This document shows, piece after piece, positions 45,251-53,567 of a DNA stretch of 64,000 bases (position 1 is its first letter; each line of letters opens with the position of its first letter). A program made the translations under genes and the position numbers. The notes beneath the pieces are model-generated. The model saw nothing but the letters and a program-made list of their open reading frames with translations. It searched no databases and was not told where the DNA came from. The stretch spans positions 2,211,620-2,275,619 of the forward strand of contig JAHRYM010000001.1 of the NCBI GenBank assembly GCA_020622085.1. The letters run 5' to 3'. The stretch is from Paracoccaceae bacterium. Lineage in GTDB: Bacteria > Pseudomonadota > Alphaproteobacteria > Rhodobacterales > Rhodobacteraceae.

Positions 45251-46911
45251 TGCGCCGCGCCGTCATCTACGCCCGCTTCTCCACGCAGATGCAACGCGAC
45301 GCCTCGATCGAGGACCAGGTTCGGCTCTGCCAGGAACGCGCCCACCGCGAAGGCTGGCAGGTCACGCAGGTCTTCTCCGACATGGCCCTCTCGGGAGCGA
45401 CGATGCTGCGCCCCGGGCTGCAGGGCCTCCTGGAGCACGCTGGCCGCGGCGCTTTCGAGATCGTGATTGCCGAGGCCCTCGACCGGCTGAGCCGCGACCA
45501 GGCGGATGTGGCGACGCTCTACAAGCGCCTCAGCTTTCACGGAGTGCAGATCGTCACCTTGGCGGAGGGCGAGATCAGTGAGTTGCATGTCGGGCTGAAG
45601 GGCACGATGAACCAGCTCTTTCTGAAGGATCTCGCGGCGAAGACCCGTCGCGGCCTGCGCGGTCGGGTCGAGGCCGGAGCTTCCGGCGGCGGCAACAGCT
45701 ATGGCTACGACGTGGTGCGCCGCCTCGGCCCCGACGGCCAGCCGGTGACCGGCGAGCGGACCATCAACGCGGCCGAGGCGGCAATCATCCGGCGGATCTT
45801 CACCGAGTTCGCAACCGGCCAGTCGCCGAAGGCGATCGCGCGGCGCCTGAATGCCGACCGGATTCCCGGGCCGCGCGGCGCGGCCTGGCGCGACACCGCG
45901 ATCCGCGGCCATCGCCAGCGCGGCACCGGGATCCTCAACAACGAGCTCTACATCGGCAAGCTCATCTGGAATCGCCTCCGCTACGTGAAGGATCCCGAGA
46001 CCGGGAAGCGAGTGTCGCGACTGAACCCGAAGGGGGAATGGATCACCACCGAGGTGCCGGACCTGCGCATCGTCGAGGACGCGCTCTGGGCCGAGGCCAA
46101 GCGCCGGCAGGGCGAGATCGAGGCCGAGCCGCGGGTTCAGGCCATCAAGGCAACGCGGTTCTGGGAGCAGAAGCGCAAGACCCATCTCCTGACCGGCCTC
46201 CTACGCTGCGGATGCTGTGGCGGGGGCTTCGCGGCGGTGGGCAAGGACTATCTCGCCTGCTCGGCGGCGCGCAAGCTCGGCTCCTGCGCGCAGAAGCGCT
46301 CCTTTCGCCGGCTGGACCTGGAGGCCGCCGTTCTCGACCTGCTCAGCGCCCGGCTGATGCAGCCGGAAGCGGTGGCGGCCTTCGTCGCCGCTTATGGCAC
46401 GCAGGTCAACGCCGGCCGCGCTGAAGAAAGTGCCAAGCGGGCGCGGCTGGAGGGGGAGCTTGTCCAACTCTCCAAACGACTGGACGGGCTTTACGACGCG
46501 ATCGCTGACGGACTGCGCACCACGGGCCTGAAGGGGAAGCTTGAAGATCTGGAGGCCCGCAAGCTGGCGATCGAGGCCGAACTGGCCGCGCCCCTGCCCT
46601 CGCCGGTGCGCCTGCACCCGGGCCTGAGCGAGGTTTATCGGCGCAAGGTGACAGAACTGGCGGCGACGCTGGCCGATCCGGCGATCCGGAGCCAGGCGCT
46701 GGAGGTGATCCGCGGTTTGATCCGGTCGGTGACGGTGCACGCGACGGCGGCCGGGGTGACGCTGGAACTGGAGGGGGCGCTGGCAGCGATGCTCGAGCTG
46801 GCGCGGAACGCCGAAAGCAAGCCCGGTGAAGAGCTTGCGGAAGCCGATGTGGCGCGTTCGGTAGAAGTGGTTGCGGGAGTAGGATTTGAACCTACGACCT
46901 TCAGGTTATGA
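45250..46911 (+). CDS. Large serine recombinase, C-terminus reading into a tRNA fragment
   Basis: A 553-aa serine recombinase. The N-terminal resolvase domain has AVIYARFSTQMQRDASIEDQ (catalytic Ser) and EALDRLSRDQADVATLY. It continues with a recombinase domain (NADRIPGPRGAAWRDTAIRG), a zinc ribbon (GLLRCGCCGGGF...CSAAR) and a coiled coil (about 390-440). The last residues, VGFEPTTFRL, are translated from the 3' part of a minus-strand tRNA-fMet fragment (46868-46912), a typical sign that the gene abuts the attachment site. Combination with two tyrosine recombinases is unusual. Confidence 0.9.
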   Translation: MRRAVIYARFSTQMQRDASIEDQVRLCQERAHREGWQVTQVFSDMALSGATMLRPGLQGLLEHAGRGAFEIVIAEALDRLSRDQADVATLYKRLSFHGVQIVTLAEGEISELHVGLKGTMNQLFLKDLAAKTRRGLRGRVEAGASGGGNSYGYDVVRRLGPDGQPVTGERTINAAEAAIIRRIFTEFATGQSPKAIARRLNADRIPGPRGAAWRDTAIRGHRQRGTGILNNELYIGKLIWNRLRYVKDPETGKRVSRLNPKGEWITTEVPDLRIVEDALWAEAKRRQGEIEAEPRVQAIKATRFWEQKRKTHLLTGLLRCGCCGGGFAAVGKDYLACSAARKLGSCAQKRSFRRLDLEAAVLDLLSARLMQPEAVAAFVAAYGTQVNAGRAEESAKRARLEGELVQLSKRLDGLYDAIADGLRTTGLKGKLEDLEARKLAIEAELAAPLPSPVRLHPGLSEVYRRKVTELAATLADPAIRSQALEVIRGLIRSVTVHATAAGVTLELEGALAAMLELARNAESKPGEELAEADVARSVEVVAGVGFEPTTFRL

Positions 46912-46912
46912 G
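46868..46912 (-). tRNA. 3' fragment of initiator tRNA-fMet, probable att site
   Basis: On the minus strand it starts in the anticodon loop (CTCATAA, CAT anticodon). It continues with GTAGG-TTCAAAT-CCTAC as T-arm, then TCCCGCA acceptor, A and encoded CCA. The 5' half (acceptor, D-arm) is absent; the adjoining sequence does not fold into it. Such 3' halves mark att ends of integrated elements. It overlaps the last codons of the serine recombinase. Confidence 0.8.
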
Positions 46913-47058
46913 GGCCACCCCGGCGCTCGGAATAAGCTTTTGATTTCAGATTCTTAGCCGATTTTCGGCCCCGCAACGTCGGCGTCGTGTCGCACGGAAC
47001 AGCCGCAAACCGTTGGGAAGAAACGGGCATCCGTGGTTGCGCCGCTGAATCGACGGGG

Positions 47059-47595
47059 TCATTGGCGTTCTTCGCAGGGACGATCAAACCAACTGCGGTC
47101 CTGAAGTGTCGGATTACCAATGTTTCGTTGACTGCACGACGGGAGGTGCGGTGACGTGTTTCCATCGTAGAGAAACCCCGGACCAACCATGGCAGTATAA
47201 TAGCCGTTGCACGCTTGGTTGTTCCCGCCAAGGCCGCTCACCACAAACGCTTCCATCAGGCCCAGTCCATCCACTCTGGCTTGAATTTCTGCGTCAAATA
47301 GCCCGGACTCCCTGCGGTCGTATGAATTCACCCACACATACCGATCATTGAAACAGACAAATTCGAGGTCACGGGCAAGGCGCGTCTCACCGTCTTTGGC
47401 GAACAGGTCGGCGGCGGCGCCTTGTTGCGAAGGTTCAAATGCGCGCATGATGATCAGCCCACTTGGCAGAATCACGCGGTCGCTGGGTTCCCATCCACGA
47501 GCCAAAAGAACCTGAATTACCGCGAAGCAGGCCACGCCAATCACGGCTGGAACTAGCCAACGCCACTGCCTTCGTGAGAGCGTGGGAACGCGCAT
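47059..47595 (-). CDS. Small membrane-anchored protein, possible partner/immunity protein
   Basis: A 178-aa protein with one N-terminal membrane helix (WLVPAVIGVACFAVIQVLLA, about 13-32) and an exported domain with cysteines (CFNDRYVW, NNQACNGYY, LPSCSQR). It starts at a TAATG overlap with the upstream toxin-like gene's stop, so the two are coupled. No family recognised. Immunity function is suggested only by pairing with a toxin-like gene. Confidence 0.65.
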   Translation of the reverse strand: MRVPTLSRRQWRWLVPAVIGVACFAVIQVLLARGWEPSDRVILPSGLIIMRAFEPSQQGAAADLFAKDGETRLARDLEFVCFNDRYVWVNSYDRRESGLFDAEIQARVDGLGLMEAFVVSGLGGNNQACNGYYTAMVGPGFLYDGNTSPHLPSCSQRNIGNPTLQDRSWFDRPCEERQ

Positions 47596-48380
47596 TACCT
47601 ACCACCCAAGGCCGAATAGTCACTGCGGCTAGCATCCATAAAGACTTCGGCCTTAAAGTCCGCAGACCAGCTTCCCGTAATTGCGTAAGGCGTCCCGCCT
47701 ACCTCGATGCCGAGGCCAAGCGGATCCTCGAAAATATCGCTGAACTCGAACTCACTCGAACCGCGGACGTGCAGCATCGCCCCCCTGCTTTCAACCGTCC
47801 CGCCGAAAACGCCACGCACAACCCCGTCGCCATGCGAGAACTCGACATTGCCAAAATCATAGACCCCCTCGAAATCATAGGAAAACGAGCCGCTCATAGA
47901 CCGCCTCGCCGCGTCAGCGATCTGATCCGCAAGCCTGCGAAACGCCCCCTGCGCGCCGTCGTTCCATGCATACTGTTCTGCGATTTCCCGCAAATGCCCT
48001 ATCTCCAGGAGGTCTACCGAACGCCCGCCTCCGAAATAGTAATGGTTCACAAAGTCGGTATCTGTCCATCGATCTGTGCTGGACGCAAGCCCTGTCGTAA
48101 AGTCGTGAAAAGCGAACTCGATCTGACCCGCAATGTAAGGAATCGCCTCGCACCGACAGTTGAAGTCTTCCCCTGGATGGCCGGTCGGCGGCGGGTCTGA
48201 CCATGAAAAGATGCGGCCGTCGTTTACGCGGTGTGACGTGCGCACTCGCTCGTCATGCTGGGTTCGCCAGACGTATTGGTCGGTGGCACCCACCTGCTTG
48301 AGCGACAACCTGATCGGTTTGCCGTTCCGGAGATAGGCAAGGAAAGCATTGCGATAGGCGTCGGTGTGATACATGTTCAT
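47595..48380 (-). CDS. Phage-head (Mu F/SPP1 gp7-type) domain protein, toxin-like
   Basis: About 261 aa. The central motif YVWRTQHDERVRTSHRVNDG followed by GHPGEDFNCRCEA is the C-terminal signature of phage minor head proteins, often borrowed by polymorphic toxins. The remainder (DRWTDTDFVNHYYFGGGRSV...) is typical of stand-alone or toxin forms. The frame is open far upstream, antisense to the integrase, but the protein-like part begins near MNMYHTDAYRN. ATG 48380 is therefore chosen; the ribosome site is weak, so this may be a truncated C-terminal fragment. A small membrane-protein gene follows immediately. Confidence 0.6.
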   Translation of the reverse strand: MNMYHTDAYRNAFLAYLRNGKPIRLSLKQVGATDQYVWRTQHDERVRTSHRVNDGRIFSWSDPPPTGHPGEDFNCRCEAIPYIAGQIEFAFHDFTTGLASSTDRWTDTDFVNHYYFGGGRSVDLLEIGHLREIAEQYAWNDGAQGAFRRLADQIADAARRSMSGSFSYDFEGVYDFGNVEFSHGDGVVRGVFGGTVESRGAMLHVRGSSEFEFSDIFEDPLGLGIEVGGTPYAITGSWSADFKAEVFMDASRSDYSALGGR

Positions 48381-48475
48381 GATCGGAAACTCGATGGACC
48401 GGCACACCCTTGTCGAGCATTCTATGCAAAGTGGAGTTAACGGACCGTTCGCAGGCTGCAGAAAGTCCGCCCCTG

Positions 48476-49579
48476 TCACCCTAACAGCTTCGCCTCGACC
48501 ATGGCCATGGCCTTCTGGTGGTCGGGTGAGGGGAACAGGTGGCCGTAGCGTTCCATGGTCATCTGGATGGAGGAGTGGCCCGCGAAGGTCATGATCTCCT
48601 TGATCGAGAAGCCCTGCTCGATCCACAGCGACACCGCGAAGTGGCGCAGGTCGTGCCAGCGCATCGACACCTCGACCCTTTCCTGCAGCTTGCGGAACCG
48701 GTCCTGCGTGCGGGTGTGCTGCAGGATTCCGCCCTGCGGCGCGGGGAACACCAGCCCCAATTCGCTTTTCGGACAGCGCAGTTTCCAGCGGCGCAGGGCG
48801 TTCAGCACCATCGGCCCGGCGGGGATGTCGCGAAACCCTGCCCGCGATTTCGGCTCGCCCATCTGGTTGTAGGCGTCGGCGCGCTGGCGGATGTGCAGGA
48901 AGCCCTTGTCGAAATCCACATCCGTCCAGCGCAGGCCCCGCAGTTCGGAGGCGCGCAGGCCGCCCAGCGCCGAGACGATCAGGTGCGGCTTGAAGTCCTC
49001 GTCGGCCGCCTCGATCAAGGCGCGGATCGCCTCCTTCGACGGCACCGGGGCCTTGTGTTCGATCCGGCTGGACTTGATCACCCGCACGCCATGGGCGGCG
49101 TTGGTGAACAACTGGCCATTGTCGATGGCATGGTCGAGGATCAGCTTCAGCACCGACAGCGCGCGGCGGGTCAGATGTTCGGACCGACCGTTCAGCAGCA
49201 TCCGGTCGCGGAACTCGTTGACGTGGCGGCGGGTCAGCTGGGCGATCAGCTTGTCCCCGATGCCGACCTCGGGCGCGGTCAGATGCAGCCGCACATAGTC
49301 GCTGTAGCCGCGCAGGGTGGAGCGTTCCATCCGCCGCCCGGTCTTGCAGCGCACCTCGCAATGGTCGAGCCAAGCCTTCGCGGCATCGGCCACCGTCGTG
49401 CTGTCGCTGTCGGCCAGATAGGTATGATTGGCGACCAGCGAGCGGACCTTGACCAGATAGACATCCGCATCCTTGCGGCGCGGGAACAGCTTGGACCGCC
49501 GTTTGCCCGCCTGGTCGGTGAAGTCCACCTGCCACCGGACCAGGCCCGAGGGCAGCGTGCGTTTGCGGATCGTGGCCAT
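48476..49579 (-). CDS. int: Tyrosine-type prophage integrase
   Basis: A 367-aa integrase. An Arm-binding N-terminus (MATIRKRTLPSGLVRWQVDF), a SAM-like core-binding domain (about 60-160) and a catalytic domain with GLRASELRGLRWTDVDFDKG, MRWHDLRHFAVSLWIEQG and FAGHSSIQMTMERYGHL. The start is ATG 49579, with GGAGGGA upstream on the minus strand; an in-frame ATG further up lies in the divergent promoter region. It is transcribed away from the replication and head genes and defines the left end of the second prophage or satellite. Confidence 0.9.
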   Translation of the reverse strand: MATIRKRTLPSGLVRWQVDFTDQAGKRRSKLFPRRKDADVYLVKVRSLVANHTYLADSDSTTVADAAKAWLDHCEVRCKTGRRMERSTLRGYSDYVRLHLTAPEVGIGDKLIAQLTRRHVNEFRDRMLLNGRSEHLTRRALSVLKLILDHAIDNGQLFTNAAHGVRVIKSSRIEHKAPVPSKEAIRALIEAADEDFKPHLIVSALGGLRASELRGLRWTDVDFDKGFLHIRQRADAYNQMGEPKSRAGFRDIPAGPMVLNALRRWKLRCPKSELGLVFPAPQGGILQHTRTQDRFRKLQERVEVSMRWHDLRHFAVSLWIEQGFSIKEIMTFAGHSSIQMTMERYGHLFPSPDHQKAMAMVEAKLLG

Positions 49580-49712
49580 GGGTTCCCTCCGTGAGCGTAA
49601 GAAACGGAACCAGTTGTCAAAGCCCGTTAATGGCGATATGAACCGTCTCAGATGCACTTGCAATGGATTGTTGCGCGTGTAAAGCCCTTGTTCATGAACG
49701 GAGCCCTGATCA
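49580..49712. promoter_or_regulatory. Divergent int/early-gene regulatory region
   Basis: 133 bp between the integrase and the first rightward gene, relatively AT-rich, with a perfect 10-bp palindrome GTTCATGAAC at 49690-49699 just before GGAG and the ATG at 49713. It should contain both divergent promoters. No repressor gene of CI type is visible nearby. Confidence 0.45.
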
Positions 49713-50510
49713 ATGACAGCCAGCGAACGGAACGGTGCGGAAGCACCCGAACCGCTCTTTCATGGCGATGCGGACGCGGTGGCGGCATCGGGGATGCCCC
49801 TGCCCAGCCTGCGTGTCCTGCAAGCTGCCGGAGCCATTCAGGCGCAGAAAACCCCCAAGGAACACGGCGGCTTCAAGCGGATGTGGCGCGAGGAGGACGT
49901 GCTGATCGCCTCGATCGGTGCCGCGATCAGCGAGCACTTCGCCTGGAACATCCGCATCGTGGCCGAGGCGATGGCCAAGACAAAATCGGGCACATGGGCC
50001 GCGCTGACAGCCTCGATTGCCGGGACGATTTCACCCGAGGCGGGCGCGCTGATCCGATCATCGCCGGACGACTGGCATCTCGACCTGATCAACCGGCAGC
50101 ATCTGTTCCTTCGGGTGCCGCCTCTGGCCGCCATGCTGTTCCACGACGCACCGCCCCGGGAAACCAACCTGATCCTCGGCTACGCAACATCAAAGGACAC
50201 ATTCCAGATGTTGCCGTGGCTGCTTGGCAGTCCGGAGGGTCGCACCAAGCTCGCGGCCATCACCTCCCCGGCGCAGATCGCGCAGGCCGAACGCATCTAC
50301 AAGTTTGCCATGGCAACCCATGCCAACGCGCTGAGCACCGCCAGCATCAACATCAGCATGCAGGTCCGCGCCACATGGCGCCGCCTCCACGGCCTTGAAG
50401 CCCACTTCCTCCAAGACGCCCTGCCCCAGAAAGGAACCTCCAATGACCCACCACCCCCGATCCATCGACAGCATGAAGCAGATCGTGACCGAGGCGACGC
50501 TTGGCGATGA
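49713..50510 (+). CDS. Phage early protein with MerR-like N-terminus
   Basis: A 265-aa protein. Residues 25-65 (MPLPSLRVLQAAGAIQAQKT...GGFKRMWREEDVLIASI) look like a winged-helix DNA-binding motif of MerR/Xis type. The middle is helical and unassigned. The last 30 residues overlap the next gene by 68 bp in another frame and are proline- and charge-rich (NDPPPPIHRQHEADRDRG), so the natural stop may have been lost. It is the first rightward gene of the element and probably a regulator. Confidence 0.65.
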   Translation: MTASERNGAEAPEPLFHGDADAVAASGMPLPSLRVLQAAGAIQAQKTPKEHGGFKRMWREEDVLIASIGAAISEHFAWNIRIVAEAMAKTKSGTWAALTASIAGTISPEAGALIRSSPDDWHLDLINRQHLFLRVPPLAAMLFHDAPPRETNLILGYATSKDTFQMLPWLLGSPEGRTKLAAITSPAQIAQAERIYKFAMATHANALSTASINISMQVRATWRRLHGLEAHFLQDALPQKGTSNDPPPPIHRQHEADRDRGDAWR

Positions 50511-50703
50511 CCTGCTGCACGGCGCAGACGAGATCGCCAGGTTCTTGTTCGGCGACGTGAAGCACCGCCGCAAAGTTTACTACCTGACCGGCGAGGCACC
50601 GAGGGGCATGCCCCACTTCAAGATGGGATCGGTGATCTGCGCACGCAAAAGCACCATCCTGAACTGGATTGCGCAGCAAGAACGTTTCATCCCGGGCGAG
50701 TGA
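50443..50703 (+). CDS. Small phage protein, AlpA/excisionase-like winged helix
   Basis: An 86-aa protein. The segment DEIARFLFGDVKHRRKVYYL...MGSVICARKSTILNWI resembles helix-turn-helix excisionase/AlpA-type regulators that pick a recognition helix before a short wing. ATG 50443 has AAAGGA upstream, inside the 3' end of the previous gene. It ends in a GTGA overlap with the primase. Confidence 0.65.
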   Translation: MTHHPRSIDSMKQIVTEATLGDDLLHGADEIARFLFGDVKHRRKVYYLTGEAPRGMPHFKMGSVICARKSTILNWIAQQERFIPGE

Positions 50704-53228
50704 CGGCCATCGCAAATGTCCTGAGGTCCGCGACCCAATCGCGGGCTCCATCTTCCATCAGAAACATAGCGAAGCCCCGCCCCATGACATTGCAGGACCA
50801 TCCGCTCGACTTCAACGACGTGCCGCCTGCCCGCAAGGTGCGCGGTGCCAACCGCATGTCGGTGGCCCGGCTGGCGGAACAGCTGAACGACCGGATCGGT
50901 GATCTTGCCGTTGCCCTGCTGGGCGCCCCGAACCGGGGATTGTCCAGCCAGACCCAGCTTCGCTTCGGCACCAAGGGCAGCGTGGCGGTGGAAATCGCGG
51001 GCAAGGATGCCGGGCGCTGGTATGACCACGAGGCAGGCACCGGCGGCGCTGGTCTGGAACTTATCCGCCATCACTTCGGGCTGGACGAAAAACCCGCATG
51101 GGATTGGGCGCGGAACTGGCTGGGCGAGGCGGCGATGCCGTCCTCTTGGACCGCCAAACCGGCCACCGCCCCTGCCCGAGGCGCGGCCAAGCCCGTCGAG
51201 ATGACCGATGCAGAACGCGCCACCAAGGTCGCAGAGATCGTCCGTCAGACCGAAAGCCCGAACGGCACCCCTGTCCACGCCTATCTGCGCGGGCGCGGCA
51301 TCGCCATTCAGCCGCCCGACTGCATCCGGTTTCGTCAGAACGCCTATGGCAGCTATGGCGCGATGGTCGCGCTGGCTACCGATGCGGCAGGCGGGGTTCT
51401 GGCCATCCAGCAGGTCTATCTGACCGCCGAGGGCAAGAAGGCCCCGCTCAATCCCGTCAAGCGCACCAACAAGGCGGTCGAGGGCTGGGCCGAACGTTCC
51501 GCCGTGCGTCTGCCGGGGCGCGACCCGCTGGTGCTGTGCGAGGGGGTCGAAACCGCACTGTCGATCTGGCAGGCGACCGGTCAGGAGGTCTGGGCCTGCC
51601 TCGGCATCTCGAACATCGCCCACGCGCCCGTCCCCGAAAAGGCCATGGTGATCATCGCCCGCGATGGCGACGCGCCCGGCAGCAAGGCCGAGGGGGCGAT
51701 CGTCCGCGCCGCCACCGCCCTTGCCCAGCGTGGGCTGAGGGTGATGATCGCCACACCACCCGAAGGCGAGGACTTCAACGATGTGCTCCAGCGCGAGGGC
51801 GACGAGGCAATTCGCAACCGCATCGCGGGTGCCGACCCGTTCCGCCCCGACCAGGCCGACACGGGCCGCAAGCGCCTCTACATCGGGTCGGATGTGGAGA
51901 TGGCCAAACGCGTGCGTGAGGATCTGACCGAACGCCATGGCCGCATTGTACATGCCGAAGGCGAGTTCTGGCGCTATTGCGGCACCCATTGGGACGCGAT
52001 CCCGGCCCACGAGTTGCGCCTGCCGGTCCACACCTATGACGGCGCGAGCTTCGAGACACCCGCAGGCGAGCCCTCGAACATCAAGCTGACCCAGACTCGC
52101 GTCAACTCCGTCCTGAACGAATGTGCCGCTCTTTGCGCCGAGCCCGGATTCTTCGACACCCCGCCCGCTGGCATCAACTGCACTTCGGGCTTCATCCGCT
52201 TTGATGCCGCTGGCACTCCCAATCTTGATGCGCATCACCGCAATCACCGCTGCCGCCACACCCTGCCCGGCCATTGGCACGCGGGCATGCCCGGCACAGC
52301 GCCCGAAGGCTCCTTGCTGCACCTCCTGCTGACCGGCAGCTTCAAGGGCGACCCCGAGGCGCAGGCAAAATGCGATCTCCTGGCCGAGATCTGCGGATCG
52401 GCCGCGCTGGGCTATGCGACCCGCCTGCTGCAGCCCGGCGCTGTCGTGCTGCATGGCAGGACCGCCGAGAATGGCAAGAGCCAGATTCTGCAACTGGCGC
52501 GCGGCCTGCTGCCCGCCAATGCCATCTGCTGCGTCCCTGCCTCGCAAATGGGGGACGATAAGCATGTCCTCGGCATGGTCGGCAAGCTTCTGAATGCATC
52601 CGACGAGTTGTCAGCGGAAGCCATCGCGTCGGACGCATTCAAGGCCGTCGTGACCGGCGATCCCCTCCAAGGGCGCGATGTCTACAAAAGCAGGGTCGAG
52701 TTTCGCTCGGTCGCGCAAAACCTCTTTGCCACGAACAACCTGCCCAGCTTCAAGGGCGGCGTGGACCGTGGCGTGCAGCGCCGGCTGCTGGTGATCTCCT
52801 TCGCTCGCACCATCCCCCTCGAAGAACGCATCGCGGACATTGGCCTGCGGATCGCCTCGGATGAGGCCGACCTCCTGCTGGCATGGGCGGTGCAGGGTGC
52901 GGCGCGTCTGATCCGCCAGCGCAATTTCGCCATCCCGGAAGGCTGCCACCAGGCCCTTCTCGACTGGGTGCTGGGCGAAGACCCGGTGCTGGCCTGGATC
53001 GACGCCTGCGTGCGGGTGCAGCCCATCGTGAACGGCGGCCCGATGCTCGCCACCCGCGATGCGCACCTCAGGTTTCAGAACTGGGCGCTGGCCGAGGGCT
53101 TCAGGACCGAGAAGCTGCCCGCGATCAACGGCTTCGTGCAGCGCGTGCAAGCCCAGGTGGCGGGGATCCAGCACAAGCGCACCAGCACGGGGCGGTATTT
53201 CCTCGGCATCACAGTGACGCAAGGGTGA
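50700..53228 (+). CDS. Toprim primase with P4-type SF3 helicase
   Basis: An 842-aa replication protein. The N-terminal part (about 90-140) has a primase-type fold. The Toprim domain shows LVLCEGVETALSIWQATG and IARDGDAPGSKAEGA (about 280-330). After a linker comes a phage/plasmid-type superfamily 3 helicase with Walker A HGRTAENGKSQ (about 590) and motif C NLFATNNLPSFKGG. The start is taken as GTG 50700, overlapping the previous stop; ATG 50784 is possible. The protein should initiate and unwind element DNA. The likely origin lies just downstream. Confidence 0.85.
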   Translation: MTAIANVLRSATQSRAPSSIRNIAKPRPMTLQDHPLDFNDVPPARKVRGANRMSVARLAEQLNDRIGDLAVALLGAPNRGLSSQTQLRFGTKGSVAVEIAGKDAGRWYDHEAGTGGAGLELIRHHFGLDEKPAWDWARNWLGEAAMPSSWTAKPATAPARGAAKPVEMTDAERATKVAEIVRQTESPNGTPVHAYLRGRGIAIQPPDCIRFRQNAYGSYGAMVALATDAAGGVLAIQQVYLTAEGKKAPLNPVKRTNKAVEGWAERSAVRLPGRDPLVLCEGVETALSIWQATGQEVWACLGISNIAHAPVPEKAMVIIARDGDAPGSKAEGAIVRAATALAQRGLRVMIATPPEGEDFNDVLQREGDEAIRNRIAGADPFRPDQADTGRKRLYIGSDVEMAKRVREDLTERHGRIVHAEGEFWRYCGTHWDAIPAHELRLPVHTYDGASFETPAGEPSNIKLTQTRVNSVLNECAALCAEPGFFDTPPAGINCTSGFIRFDAAGTPNLDAHHRNHRCRHTLPGHWHAGMPGTAPEGSLLHLLLTGSFKGDPEAQAKCDLLAEICGSAALGYATRLLQPGAVVLHGRTAENGKSQILQLARGLLPANAICCVPASQMGDDKHVLGMVGKLLNASDELSAEAIASDAFKAVVTGDPLQGRDVYKSRVEFRSVAQNLFATNNLPSFKGGVDRGVQRRLLVISFARTIPLEERIADIGLRIASDEADLLLAWAVQGAARLIRQRNFAIPEGCHQALLDWVLGEDPVLAWIDACVRVQPIVNGGPMLATRDAHLRFQNWALAEGFRTEKLPAINGFVQRVQAQVAGIQHKRTSTGRYFLGITVTQG

Positions 53229-53438
53229 CGCAAGAATGACGGGCCTTTCCCTGCAACCCATTGAAAGTGTTGAGATGACGCATTTGGCCCGAACCTTTTC
53301 ATATAAGGGGGAAAATCACACAACCCTGAATACACATTACACCCCTTATATAAAATGTTGCTCGGGAGGGTGCGTCATCTCAACACTATCAACGGCTTAC
53401 GCCCCAAAACCCGTCATTTCCGCGTCACTCATGCGTCA
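53215..53438. other. Candidate replication origin: nested inverted repeats and TGACGCA iterons
   Basis: The outer perfect 17-bp arms lie at 53266-53282 (core GTGTTGAGATGACGCA) and 53371-53387. Inner 10-bp arms ATATAAGGGG/CCCCTTATAT lie at 53301-53310 and 53342-53351. The middle is AT-rich against a GC-rich background. The heptamer TGACGCA occurs on + at 53215, 53226 and 53276 and on - at 53371 and 53432. The region follows the primase-helicase and precedes the terminase genes with no gene of its own. An origin fits best; an operator or structured RNA is possible. Confidence 0.5.
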
Positions 53439-53567
53439 TGCGCCGCGCCCCGCGAACGGGCTTGAGAGGCGTCAATCGGGAAGGATCGGGAAAGCGGCGG
53501 TTCCTTTTGGGCCATTCCGTATGTGGGGGAGCGCAGCGCATGACCCCGCCAGCGTCAGGGGGCGGAA

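Noticed and set aside
46868-46943. Complete tRNA gene at the end of the recombinase operon
   Set aside because: Only the anticodon-loop-to-CCA half is present; adjoining bases cannot form the D-arm or the 5' acceptor strand.
48381-49535. Upstream extension of the toxin-like frame across the integrase
   Set aside because: This part is antisense to a well-supported integrase and has Arg/Pro/Ala-rich shadow composition; the protein-like sequence begins near 48380.
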